A stretch of DNA of 10,401 nt from JAFGCR01 sp964538225 (GCA_964538225.1 CAZIDW010000047.1:1-10401), one strand, 5' to 3'. Numbered from the stretch's first letter, positions 1-6,537 are shown. Program-made: numbers and translations. The notes: a model not told the origin generated them from the sequence alone.

Positions 1-983
<983 letters not shown>

Positions 984-1269
984 TTACTGATTATTCATTA
1001 GGAAGACGCGCAAAAGCGTCATTTACTTCGTCAGAATTAAAAATTTATTCCTCATGTACCTAAGTACATTCCGGATAAATTTATTAATTCTTCCTTGTAT
1101 CTGACAGCTTTGCCCGACTTCCCAGAGTGTTCCTCTTTCACCTATTGTCCTGACACTCAGGATAGTGGGCGAAAGAACATTGACCAGTAATCAATGGAAA
1201 CAATTATTTATTTCTGATTTCAGATTTCACATTTCTGAATCAGAAATCTCGAATCTGAAATGTGAAATT
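984..1269 (+). other. 23S-5S spacer with processing-type hairpins
   Basis: This stretch has no tRNA and no credible ORF. It holds a small hairpin, GACGC/GCGTC (1005-1020). A long imperfect stem follows (1030-1105), whose arms GAATTAAAAATTTATTCC and GGATAAATTTATTAATTC cap on ATGTAC-CTAA-GTACAT. A very stable hairpin (1129-1178) has TCCTGA pairing with TCAGGA, extended by G-U and A-U pairs and by CTTTC/GAAAG. A heptamer repeat block (1211-1266) comes last. The stems probably guide separation of 23S from 5S by a double-strand-specific RNase; that role is inferred. Confidence 0.7.
1211..1266. repeat. Heptamer repeat block, self-complementary
   Basis: Eight consecutive 7-bp units run in register: TTTCTGA, TTTCAGA, TTTCACA, TTTCTGA, then ATCAGAA, ATCTCGA, ATCTGAA, ATGTGAA. 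The second half is largely the reverse complement of the first (for example GATTTCACATTTC against GAAATGTGAAATT), so the array can fold into one hairpin immediately upstream of pre-5S RNA. Confidence 0.75.
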
Positions 1270-1412
1270 TTTAAAAGCACTGTCTTGGTGTCTATAGAGA
1301 GTGGGGTACACCTGTTCCCATCCCGAACACAGAAGTTAAGCCACTCATCGCTGATGGTACTCGGAGCTCAGCTCCCGGGAGAGTAGGCCGACGCCAAGAC
1401 AGTGCTTTTAAA
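1270..1412 (+). other. Pre-5S processing stem
   Basis: The 19 bases at 1270-1288 (TTTAAAAGCACTGTCTTGG) are the exact reverse complement of 1394-1412. Mature 5S helix I therefore continues into a perfect outer stem of about 11 bp. This is a likely substrate for RNase-type maturation of 5S, by analogy with other bacteria. Confidence 0.8.
1281..1401 (+). rRNA. rrf: 5S ribosomal RNA
   Basis: The segment has the typical 5S pattern: helix I arms GTCTTGG... and ...CCAAGAC, the conserved loop segment CCCATCCCGAACACAGAAGTTAAG (split: CCCATCCCGAAC then ACAGAAGTTAAG, about 1317-1340), and GGGAGAGTAGG in the 3' half. The length is about 120 nt. The ends are set by analogy with bacterial 5S because helix I continues unbroken into the flanks, so the mature termini cannot be fixed from sequence alone. 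It lies downstream of 23S in the usual order and is presumably cotranscribed with it. Confidence 0.96.
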
Positions 1413-1418
1413 GTATTT

Positions 1419-1534
1419 GTCTGAACTGTGATTCATTTGATTAAATGATGAACATGATTACCAAAAAGTCTGTTCGATTTCCTAGATTGTTTCATCATGA
1501 CAAATAAGTAAATCAAGAAAATCATAGTTCAGAC
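1419..1534. repeat. Long palindromic repeat, copy 1 (GTCTGAACTGTGATT type)
   Basis: The terminal arms GTCTGAACTGTGATT (1419-1433) and AATCATAGTTCAGAC (1520-1534) pair along their whole length with one G-U. The interior arms are only partly complementary and are rich in TGATT/AATCA words. A second copy lies at 5928-6028 with the same first 16 bases and a nearly identical 24-base right end. This copy follows 5S directly. It codes for nothing visible. It may be a REP/MITE-like element or act in RNA folding. Confidence 0.85.
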
Positions 1535-1538
1535 AGTT

Positions 1539-1616
1539 AACAAAAAAATCTCCTTATGGGCCATATAATATATCCTGTTTTTTGTTTTAGGATGGCCGGG
1601 TGGAGATTTTTTTGTT
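1539..1616. terminator. Bidirectional terminator between the rRNA operon and a convergent gene
   Basis: The arms AACAAAAAAATCTCC (1539-1553) and GGAGATTTTTTTGTT (1602-1616) are perfect reverse complements. Within the loop, GGGCCAT or ATCCT can pair with AGGATGGCC. Both strands show a stem followed by a T tract, which suits the 3' ends of the rRNA transcript and of the minus-strand membrane-protein gene that stops at 1630. The 48-base loop region is longer than in a classical terminator. Confidence 0.65.
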
Positions 1617-1629
1617 TTGGTCTGTGGTT

Positions 1630-2286
1630 TTAGGTCAGTACCTGTCCTTTCCGGTCCAGGTATTTTTTATGCCTCAGGAGGAGGAAGATATTATAGGCCA
1701 GAAAAGGAATGAGCAGGTATGTGGCTTTGTGTTCCTGAAACAGCACATACAGATAATGGGACAGGCTGATGAGCACCAGCCGCACGTAATAAATCAGGAA
1801 CATGAACACATGTTCCACCAGCGATTCCGTGATGGTAAGCAGAGCCGCAGACGAGGTGAGGATTGTGTGGATAAAAAGGGCGAACACGGCTTTTAAAGGC
1901 AAGCTCATCAACAGCCCCCACGTTTCATGACTGCTGTCTAAGATATGAAACGACAATTCGGAATAAGTAAAACCGATGCTGACGAGAAAAAAGCTCAACA
2001 GCCGGAGTTCTTCGATGTTGTGGTGGATGAGATTGTGCAGGTATTCCCATTTGTGCTCAACGGTAACGACGATCAGTTCGATGCCGATAAAGGCCAGAAT
2101 GACCAGGTAATTGGTTAGATTAAAGGCTAAATGTTCGATGAGGACAAACGGAATGGAGAGCAATATTCCGAAGAGGAATAAAGCCAGGATGGTGCCGGAT
2201 TTTATTTTTCTGTTCCTTTTCTGGATGAATTTAAGCAGGCCGAAGACCAGGAGGGACAGGCTCACGAAGAGCAGGTTGTGCAACAT
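1630..2286 (-). CDS. Multi-pass membrane protein, unassigned (weak PrsW-like motifs)
   Basis: The gene encodes 218 residues with about seven hydrophobic segments (roughly 3-20, 31-53, 57-77, 94-112, 124-148, 155-182 and 187-205) and a basic patch RKIK near residue 27. I do not recognise the family with certainty. Charged residues inside or beside the membrane segments are arranged as IEELR (91-95), GFTYSEL (105-111) and FIHTILTS (138-145). That order loosely recalls the Glu-Glu, GFxxxE and His motifs of PrsW-type intramembrane proteases, but the spacing between the first two is shorter than usual, so this is only a suggestion. The ATG at 2284-2286 has no Shine-Dalgarno motif. A TTGACA/TATTAT promoter lies about 100 bp upstream. 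Transcription converges on the rRNA terminator. Confidence 0.8.
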   Translation of the reverse strand: MLHNLLFVSLSLLVFGLLKFIQKRNRKIKSGTILALFLFGILLSIPFVLIEHLAFNLTNYLVILAFIGIELIVVTVEHKWEYLHNLIHHNIEELRLLSFFLVSIGFTYSELSFHILDSSHETWGLLMSLPLKAVFALFIHTILTSSAALLTITESLVEHVFMFLIYYVRLVLISLSHYLYVLFQEHKATYLLIPFLAYNIFLLLRHKKYLDRKGQVLT

Positions 2287-2363
2287 AGGCTTTTTATTTT
2301 TATTGGAGGAGAAACCATCTTAAGAGAAGAAGGTCCGGATGAGTTTTTATGGTGGTTTTTGTA

Positions 2364-2393
2364 TTGTTTTTTCTTTCAACTTTATTATATAAT
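2364..2393 (+). promoter_or_regulatory. Candidate promoter for ssb
   Basis: TTGTTT (2364-2369) is followed after 18 bases by a perfect TATAAT (2388-2393). A start near 2400 would give a leader of about 120 nt to the ssb ATG at 2520. The -35 is weak, and the -10 overlaps the promoter on the other strand. Confidence 0.4.
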
Positions 2394-2417
2394 AACATAT
2401 TATAAAATATATGTCAA
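2389..2417 (-). promoter_or_regulatory. Sigma70-like promoter for the membrane-protein gene
   Basis: On the minus strand, TTGACA (2417-2412) is followed after 17 bases by TATTAT (2394-2389). The -35 is a full consensus match. The predicted start near 2382 leaves a leader of about 95 nt. The -10 lies within a perfect AT palindrome, TTATTATATAATAA (2382-2395), shared with the opposite-strand promoter, so the two probably compete. Confidence 0.55.
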
Positions 2418-2519
2418 ATATCTCAAATCACTTTTTTTATTTTTAACAACTCAAACTGTTTGCCATTTTCAGGCGCAGGCGGTACGCTAAAGGTCTCTTA
2501 TTCTTTAGCCCCGAATACT

Positions 2520-3398
2520 ATGTACGCACTCAATCGTTGCCAGATCATCGGCCACCTGACTCAAGCCCCTGAAATCCGCCAGACCCCTACAGGGCAGTCC
2601 GTCGGCGATCTGAACATCATCACCAAACAGATTTTTACCAATGCGTCCGGCCAGCCGCAGACGGGTGTTTCTTATACCAATGTCGTGGTCTGGCGGGGGC
2701 TGGCAGATATCTGCGATAAGTTTTTAAAAAAAGGCAGCCAGGTGTTTATCGCCGGGCGCATCCAGACGGATGACTGGGAAGACCAGGAGGGCCAGAAACG
2801 TTACAAGACCCGCGTGGTGGCCGACGACCTGATCCTGCTGGACGCCAAAAACCCCCTTCCGCCTTTGGGAACTGATGTAAAGGTGGGCGGCGGTTTAAAT
2901 AAAGCAGAGATCATCGGTAATGCCACGCGCGATCCGGAACTCCGGCAGACTCCGAACGGGGATTCAGTCTCTTCTTTTGGCGTGGCCACGAATTTTGCCT
3001 GGAAGAGCCGTGACGGCCAGAATCAGGAAAAAACCGAATTCCACAACATCGTTGCCTGGGGGGAGCTGGCTAAATCCATCAACGACAACATCAAAAAAGG
3101 CCGTAAAGTCTATATCCGCGGCCGCCTGCAGACAAGAAGCTGGGAAACCCCGGACGGCCAGAAACGCTGGACGACCGAGATCGTTGCCGATGACGCCCTG
3201 GCCTTAGGCGCACCGGATGAAGAACTGGGCGCTCCTGCCAAAGAAGAAGGGGAGGGTAAGGTTGTGATCTCTGAGCCGATGTCCAAAAATCAGGATTCAG
3301 GAAACAGGACTCAGGGCTCAGCGGTACCGGAAAACCCCACCGAAGTGCCGGCGGTGAATTATGAGAGCGAGATCAAACCCGAAGACCTCCCATTCTAA
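2520..3398 (+). CDS. ssb: Single-stranded DNA-binding protein with two OB folds
   Basis: The product coats single-stranded DNA during replication, recombination and repair. From the ATG at 2520 it has 292 residues: OB fold 1 (about 1-108, starting MYALNRCQIIGHLTQAPEIR), a short linker (109-125), OB fold 2 (about 126-230, starting LNKAEIIGNATRDPELRQTP), an acidic Pro/Glu-rich tail (231-292), and the tip KPEDLPF, the usual protein-docking end of bacterial SSBs. Both OB units keep the LTxxPExRxTPxG opening, a VVxW/IVAW strand, KKGxxVxIxGR and a final RVVADDLIL/EIVADDALAL strand. Ordinary bacterial SSBs have one OB fold and form tetramers. Two per chain predicts a dimer, as in Deinococcus-Thermus. 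A longer reading frame opens at 2460, but homology begins at 2520, so I chose that start. It has no Shine-Dalgarno motif. Confidence 0.95.
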   Translation: MYALNRCQIIGHLTQAPEIRQTPTGQSVGDLNIITKQIFTNASGQPQTGVSYTNVVVWRGLADICDKFLKKGSQVFIAGRIQTDDWEDQEGQKRYKTRVVADDLILLDAKNPLPPLGTDVKVGGGLNKAEIIGNATRDPELRQTPNGDSVSSFGVATNFAWKSRDGQNQEKTEFHNIVAWGELAKSINDNIKKGRKVYIRGRLQTRSWETPDGQKRWTTEIVADDALALGAPDEELGAPAKEEGEGKVVISEPMSKNQDSGNRTQGSAVPENPTEVPAVNYESEIKPEDLPF

Positions 3399-3422
3399 TA
3401 GGTTTTAATCTGTGTGTTAGCA

Positions 3423-3500
3423 ATTGATATGTTTTATTTTGCAGAAACTGTCGGTCGTTGTGATGAAGATATAATACAAAAGTATATTCAGGATCAATAG
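3423..3500 (+). pseudogene. Remnant of IS200/IS605 transposase TnpA, C-terminal end only
   Basis: The frame ending at the TAG of 3498-3500 reads IDMFYFAETVGRCDEDIIQK then YIQDQ. This matches the usual C-terminus of IS200/IS605-family Y1 transposases: a YF..TVG strand, then a helix ending in YI..Q. Everything upstream, including the HUH motif and the catalytic tyrosine, is missing, because ssb ends at 3398 and the frame is closed at 3399-3401. It is a deletion remnant and cannot be functional. The match is by family pattern from memory and the stretch is short, but the adjacent right-end hairpin supports it independently. Confidence 0.6.
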
Positions 3501-3553
3501 CTGATTAGTCATCCCCGGGCGTAAGCCTCTGCCTTTAGGCTGGGGTGGTTTTA
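3423..3553 (+). mobile_element. Decayed IS200/IS605 element: TnpA tail plus right end
   Basis: Twenty-five bases after the TnpA-like stop lies an irregular hairpin. CCTCTGCC (3526-3533) pairs with GGCTGGGG (3538-3545) around loop TTTA, with one central T-T mismatch and one G-U pair. It is followed by TGGTTTTAC. Subterminal imperfect hairpins with an unpaired T, then a GGGGTGGTT-type end, are typical of IS200/IS605 right ends. The order tnpA tail then right end is the normal one. The left end and most of tnpA are absent. Together with the TTTT run, the hairpin could also terminate ssb transcription. Confidence 0.6.
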
Positions 3554-4026
3554 CTTTGCTCGCAAAGGTCTAGCCATTTCTGTAACCCCATCGTTTTAGG
3601 ACTTTCGACTTGTTCTGTTGGAAAATTCTCCCAGTGGTGATTTACGACATTCCAGAAGTTTTTAGGTAGTTTGATACCATTCCGGACGATTTTGACGATA
3701 CAGCTCATCACTTTGGGTTCAGAGTAAACAGAGGCGGGCGGTACGTCGGCTATGATTTCGATATCACCATAAGCCTGGGCCTGCAGGGAAACGCGGTAAC
3801 AGCGGGGCGGCTGGCCCATCAGGGTTTTGGCATATTGTTTGTCGGTAATAAAGACCATTCCATATGGTTTATGATCGATTTCGGACATGAATTTTCGATA
3901 TAGTTTTCCGCTGATATGGAACGGAATATTGCCAATCAGCAGGTAATCCTGTTTCGGAGGTTTGTATTCAAGGATATCCCCATGGATAAGCCGTAATTTC
4001 CCTTTACTATTAATTTTTGTATTCAA
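3535..4026 (-). CDS. ksgA: RsmA/KsgA-like rRNA dimethyladenosine transferase, C-terminal fragment
   Basis: This is the downstream half of a split gene. It begins at a TTG whose TTGA overlaps the TGA stop of the upstream half. Its 163 residues hold the second half of the Rossmann-type methyltransferase domain: LRLIHGDIL (11-19), the adenine-binding motif NIPFHIS (33-39, the NLPY-type motif of RsmA/Erm enzymes), and DVPPASVYSEPKVMSCIVKI near residues 94-113, matching the DVPPxxFxPxPKVxS signature. Only about 50 residues follow, with no RRKxL-type sequence, so the C-terminal helical domain looks shortened or replaced. The last codons and the TAA lie inside the IS200/IS605 right end, which suggests 3' truncation. 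It could be made by frameshifting from the upstream half, by reinitiation at TTG, or not at all. Confidence 0.75.
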   Translation of the reverse strand: MNTKINSKGKLRLIHGDILEYKPPKQDYLLIGNIPFHISGKLYRKFMSEIDHKPYGMVFITDKQYAKTLMGQPPRCYRVSLQAQAYGDIEIIADVPPASVYSEPKVMSCIVKIVRNGIKLPKNFWNVVNHHWENFPTEQVESPKTMGLQKWLDLCEQSKTTPA

Positions 4027-4403
4027 AGACTTTTTGGGGTTTTTGAGTTTTTAGTTTCAGGGGTAAAATTATGTTCAAAAAATTTGTTCGAGTTATCATT
4101 TTTTTCTTTTAAATAAGCCATATTTTTATTAAGAACAAATTTTTTATTCAATATGGTGAATAATTCATTGTCGAATTCCACGCATTCTACATCCTCAAAA
4201 TGCCTGATCAGGTGTTCGGTTATGTACCCCAACCCTCCGCCGATCTCCACGATTTTCATACCGGGCTTATAAACCGATTTGATTGTGCCGATGAGTTTTT
4301 GGATGACGGTTTCATCGGTCGTGAAGACCTGCCCGTAGTATTTACGGGGAATCAGGTTGTGTTCTTTTAGTTCGGCCTGGCAGGTTTGTTGAGAGAGTTT
4401 CAT
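4023..4403 (-). CDS. ksgA: RsmA/KsgA-like rRNA dimethyladenosine transferase, N-terminal fragment
   Basis: KsgA dimethylates two adjacent adenines near the 3' end of 16S rRNA using S-adenosylmethionine. These 126 residues show the family's opening, PRKYYGQVFTTDETVI (19-34, compare PKKSLGQNFL), SAM motif I as VEIGGGLGYIT (52-62), and the acidic motif II VECVEFD (72-78). From about residue 89 the sequence turns AT-rich and Asn/Lys-rich and no longer resembles the family. The reading frame ends at TGA (4025-4023), and the rest of the enzyme lies in the -1 frame. The ATG at 4403-4401 sits 9 bases after a strong -10 box, so the mRNA is probably leaderless. Alternatives are a pseudogene or an assembly error in the A/C homopolymers. 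Confidence 0.75.
   Translation of the reverse strand: MKLSQQTCQAELKEHNLIPRKYYGQVFTTDETVIQKLIGTIKSVYKPGMKIVEIGGGLGYITEHLIRHFEDVECVEFDNELFTILNKKFVLNKNMAYLKEKNDNSNKFFEHNFTPETKNSKTPKSL
4032..4038 (-). other. In-phase heptamer C CCA AAA at the ksgA frame junction
   Basis: Six bases before the zero-frame TGA, the minus strand reads C CCA AAA in the phase X XXY YYZ. Slippage of both tRNAs by one base (CCA to CCC, AAA to AAA) enters the -1 frame that encodes the rest of the methyltransferase. No strong stimulatory stem is evident within the next 15 bases, so programmed frameshifting is possible but unproven. Confidence 0.35.
4077..4145. repeat. 13-bp inverted repeat within the AT-rich insert of ksgA
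   Basis: AAAAAATTTGTTC (4077-4089) and GAACAAATTTTTT (4133-4145) are exact reverse complements separated by 43 bases. They sit inside the AT-rich section, roughly 4000-4140, that interrupts the methyltransferase between motif II and the HGD motif. They could be the ends of a small inserted element, or a chance feature of AT-rich DNA. Confidence 0.55.
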
Positions 4404-4412
4404 GGTGCGGTT

Positions 4413-4441
4413 ATTTTAGCGGAAAAGTGATTGGCTGTCAG
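4413..4441 (-). promoter_or_regulatory. Leaderless-type promoter for ksgA
   Basis: On the minus strand, CTGACA (4441-4436) is followed after exactly 17 bases by TAAAAT (4418-4413). Each hexamer matches consensus at five of six positions. The ksgA ATG starts only 10 bases beyond the -10 box, so initiation at the usual distance leaves a leader of 0-3 nt. Confidence 0.6.
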
Positions 4442-4445
4442 CTGT

Positions 4446-4574
4446 GGGCAGGAAGAAGGCGGCTCCTCCTAGATTAGGAAGAGAGGAAGAGGCGGCAGAA
4501 ATAAAGTATTGTCTATCTTTACTACCCCTCTTTCCTTCTCCCCTGGACCAGGGGAGACCGCCTTTCTCCTGCCC
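4446..4574. repeat. Large imperfect inverted repeat with internal palindrome
   Basis: GGGCAGGAAGAAGGCGG (4446-4462) pairs with CCGCCTTTCTCCTGCCC (4558-4574) apart from one mismatch and one G-U. Purine-rich GGAAGAGAGGAAGAGG on the left faces pyrimidine-rich CCTCTTTCCTTCTCC on the right. A nearly perfect palindrome, CTCCCCTGG-A-CCAGGGGAG, occupies 4538-4556. The 129-bp unit fills the divergent gap between ksgA and the ligase gene. It resembles a REP/MITE-type element. A long open frame from 4444 into the ligase gene crosses it but is not convincing as coding sequence. Confidence 0.6.
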
Positions 4575-4634
4575 GCTTTACCCTTTCGTCCGCTTGGGGG
4601 AGGCCGTCCTCCTCCTTGCTATTGCTTTTAGGTT

Positions 4635-4640
4635 TATAAT
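4635..4640 (+). promoter_or_regulatory. -10 box for the O-antigen ligase-family gene
   Basis: A perfect TATAAT lies 19 bases before the ATG at 4660, predicting a leader of about 10-13 nt. No good -35 is found at 16-18 bases upstream. Confidence 0.45.
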
Positions 4641-4659
4641 CTTAGTACCATGTACCCCT

Positions 4660-5925
4660 ATGCAAAAACTTATCTATCTTCTTTTCGGCCTCCTGCTTCT
4701 CGCACCGGTTACCGGGGAGTTGTGGCGCCTGTCTGTGGCGGGGTTTGAGTTTTTACCTTCTGACCTCCTGATCCCGCCGCTGTTTGTGCTTTGGGGAATT
4801 GATAAACTCAAAAATGACCGGAAGATCCGTCTGGGCAAGGTGGGGAGGATGATCATCCTGTTTCTGTTTGTCCTCACCACCACATACCTCATCAACCTGT
4901 TCCGGTTTGATGCGAAGCAGATGGTCATTGCTTTTTCGTATCTCGGGCGGTTCGGGATGTATCTCATCTTAGCTCCCATGGCATTCGATTTGCTGGACCG
5001 TGAGACCAAAAAGACCCGTTTTCGTGATCTGCTTATCGGAGGAATGGTCGTAAGTATGGCGCTCATCTGCCTGCTGGGGTTTTTACAGCTTAAATTTTTC
5101 CCCAGTTTTCTGGAACTCGGGCTTTATCTGGAAGGGTGGGACCCGCATATCGGGCGCCTGCTTTCCACCTGGTTCGATCCGAACTTTATCGGCGGTTATC
5201 TGGCTTTTATGCTCGGGCTGACGATCGCCCTCGGGCTTTATTTCCGCCATAAGCGGAATAAAAAGTGGTTTCTGATTTTCGGGGCTATTTCAGCGGTCGG
5301 CTTGATTGCCTTATATTTTACTTTTTCCCGCAGCGGTTATCTGGCCCTTATCGTTACGTTGGGCTTACTGGCCCTTTTCCGCTCCCGTAAATTATTGCTG
5401 GCGGGCATTTTAATCGCTTTTCTGGTTTTTACGTTTTCCCCCCGTGTACAGGAACGGACAACAGAAGCCTGGGATTCAGGAAGAGCGCTGATCGGGCTGG
5501 ACAGCCAGAAACCCCTTGATCCCACAGCGGAACTCCGGGTCTGGTCGTGGCGCTTCGCGTGGGAGATGATCCAGGACCACCCGTGGGTCGGGGTGGGGTA
5601 CAGCCGTTACGCGTATGAGATCAATGAGCGGGGCCACGGGCTGCTTTCCGATCATGCATCCGGCGGCAGCGATAGTTCCCTTTTAACGATCTGGGCCACG
5701 TCCGGCGTATTCGGGCTTCTGAGCTACCTTTCCATCGGCTTTGTGGCTGCTGCGACAGGAATCCGCCGCATGTTCCGTAAAAACGACTTTAAAAGCTATT
5801 TAAATGCCGGGCTGGTTGCAGGATTCGGCGGAATGATGATCCATTCGGTTTTCGTCAACTCTCTTCTCTTCCCGCTGATGATGGTGTATCTGCTGATCGG
5901 GTTGGGGTTGCTGGATGAGAAGTAG
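4660..5925 (+). CDS. O-antigen ligase/polymerase-family membrane protein (Wzy_C type)
   Basis: The product is probably a GT-C-type integral membrane enzyme that polymerises surface glycans or transfers them from a lipid carrier. The 421 residues form about ten to twelve membrane segments. The Wzy_C hallmarks are present: WFDPNFIGGYLAF (171-183), TFSRSGYLAL (221-230) with the conserved Arg at 224, ELRVWSWRFAWEMIQDHPWVGVGY (split: ELRVWSWRFAWEMI 291-304, then QDHPWVGVGY 305-314), and SDSSLLTIWATSGVFGLL (337-354). The large loop between about 262 and 340 fits the periplasmic loop of WaaL/RfaL. The usual AHNxxL histidine is not at its normal place; H332, slightly upstream, may stand in. An upstream in-frame start at 4444 would add 72 unconserved residues encoded by an inverted repeat, so I prefer 4660, just after a -10 box. 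The stop is 2 bases before a long palindrome. Confidence 0.85.
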   Translation: MQKLIYLLFGLLLLAPVTGELWRLSVAGFEFLPSDLLIPPLFVLWGIDKLKNDRKIRLGKVGRMIILFLFVLTTTYLINLFRFDAKQMVIAFSYLGRFGMYLILAPMAFDLLDRETKKTRFRDLLIGGMVVSMALICLLGFLQLKFFPSFLELGLYLEGWDPHIGRLLSTWFDPNFIGGYLAFMLGLTIALGLYFRHKRNKKWFLIFGAISAVGLIALYFTFSRSGYLALIVTLGLLALFRSRKLLLAGILIAFLVFTFSPRVQERTTEAWDSGRALIGLDSQKPLDPTAELRVWSWRFAWEMIQDHPWVGVGYSRYAYEINERGHGLLSDHASGGSDSSLLTIWATSGVFGLLSYLSIGFVAAATGIRRMFRKNDFKSYLNAGLVAGFGGMMIHSVFVNSLLFPLMMVYLLIGLGLLDEK

Positions 5926-5927
5926 CT

Positions 5928-6028
5928 GTCTGAACTGTGATTCTTATGATTTATTGATGGGCATGATTTTTTAAGATTAAAAAATCCCATCACGAAAATC
6001 ATTTAATCAAGAAAATCACAGTTCAGAC
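5928..6028. repeat. Long palindromic repeat, copy 2, between convergent genes
   Basis: The ends GTCTGAACTGTGATT (5928-5942) and AATCACAGTTCAGAC (6014-6028) are perfect reverse complements. Interior words (TTATTGATGGGCATGATT against AATCATTTAATCAAG) pair only in part, and GATGGG...CCCATC adds a second stem. It shares 16 bases at the left end and 23 of 24 at the right end with copy 1 at 1419-1534. It starts 2 bases after the ligase stop and contains the nadM stop codon (6016-6018). It is likely to act as a bidirectional terminator. Confidence 0.88.
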
Positions 6029-6525
6029 TTCTTTATCCGTTCAATTCCATTGATTCTTTTCAAATGCTTCACAGTGGATTTTGGGAGGTGTTTTTTCCAG
6101 TCTCCCTCTTCTAGCATCGCTTTTCGTATGTCCGTAGCGCAACTGTCCACTTCTTTTTTTACAACGGTCACCGGAATATCGGTGTGTTTTTCAAATAATT
6201 TTTTTACCAGGCCGTCGTCGCCCACAAAGACCACATCAAATGGGGGAGTGAGTTTCTGAACGTAAGCGGGCCATTCGGCGTTGTCGTGGATGTCGGGAAT
6301 GGGAATGATGGTGAACCGGTCTTCTGTGATGCTGTTTTCCACCAGCGCGTCGCGGATAAAGGCCGCGCGTTCCCCGGCCGTAAAAGGATTGTCCGCGGTG
6401 CGGCTGTACTGCGCGCTGCCGATGCCGATGATTAGAAAATCCACCTTGTTCAGGGCTTGCTGAACAGCGGAGAGGTGGCCTTTGTGGAAAGGCTGGAAAC
6501 GACCTATATAAAAACCTGTTTTCAT
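6016..6525 (-). CDS. nadM: Nicotinamide-nucleotide adenylyltransferase, archaeal NadM type
   Basis: The enzyme joins NMN and ATP to form NAD plus pyrophosphate, the last step of NAD synthesis or salvage. Its 169 residues match the archaeal-type family in length. The nucleotidyltransferase motif GRFQPFHKGH (8-17) carries the two ATP-handling histidines. NPFTAGER (46-53) and a C-terminal CATDIRKAMLEEGDW (129-143), the ISxTxIR equivalent, complete the active site, and the P-D-I-H-D segment at 77-81 fits the substrate loop. No Nudix domain is fused, unlike in some bacterial NadM proteins. The final residues SEL and the TGA are encoded by the palindrome at 5928-6028. The start ATG (6525-6523) lies 12 bases past a TAAAAT box, without a Shine-Dalgarno motif. 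The gene stands alone, convergent with the ligase gene. Confidence 0.93.
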   Translation of the reverse strand: MKTGFYIGRFQPFHKGHLSAVQQALNKVDFLIIGIGSAQYSRTADNPFTAGERAAFIRDALVENSITEDRFTIIPIPDIHDNAEWPAYVQKLTPPFDVVFVGDDGLVKKLFEKHTDIPVTVVKKEVDSCATDIRKAMLEEGDWKKHLPKSTVKHLKRINGIERIKKSEL

Positions 6526-6537
6526 GATGATCTGATT

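Noticed and set aside
984..1280. tRNA gene in the 23S-5S spacer
   Set aside because: No acceptor stem, T-loop GTTCRANY pattern or cloverleaf could be found.
2460..2519. Earlier ssb start adding 20 residues
   Set aside because: SSB homology begins at the Met encoded at 2520, and the extra residues have no family match. The start remains formally possible.
4023..4403. TGA read as a sense codon (Gracilibacteria-type code) to join the ksgA halves
   Set aside because: Reading through the TGA gives no homologous continuation, because the second half is in another frame. TGA also acts as a normal stop in four other genes.
4444..4659. In-frame 72-residue N-terminal extension of the ligase-family protein
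   Set aside because: It translates an inverted repeat, has Pro/Gly/Arg-rich sequence unlike the family, and lies upstream of the -10 box.
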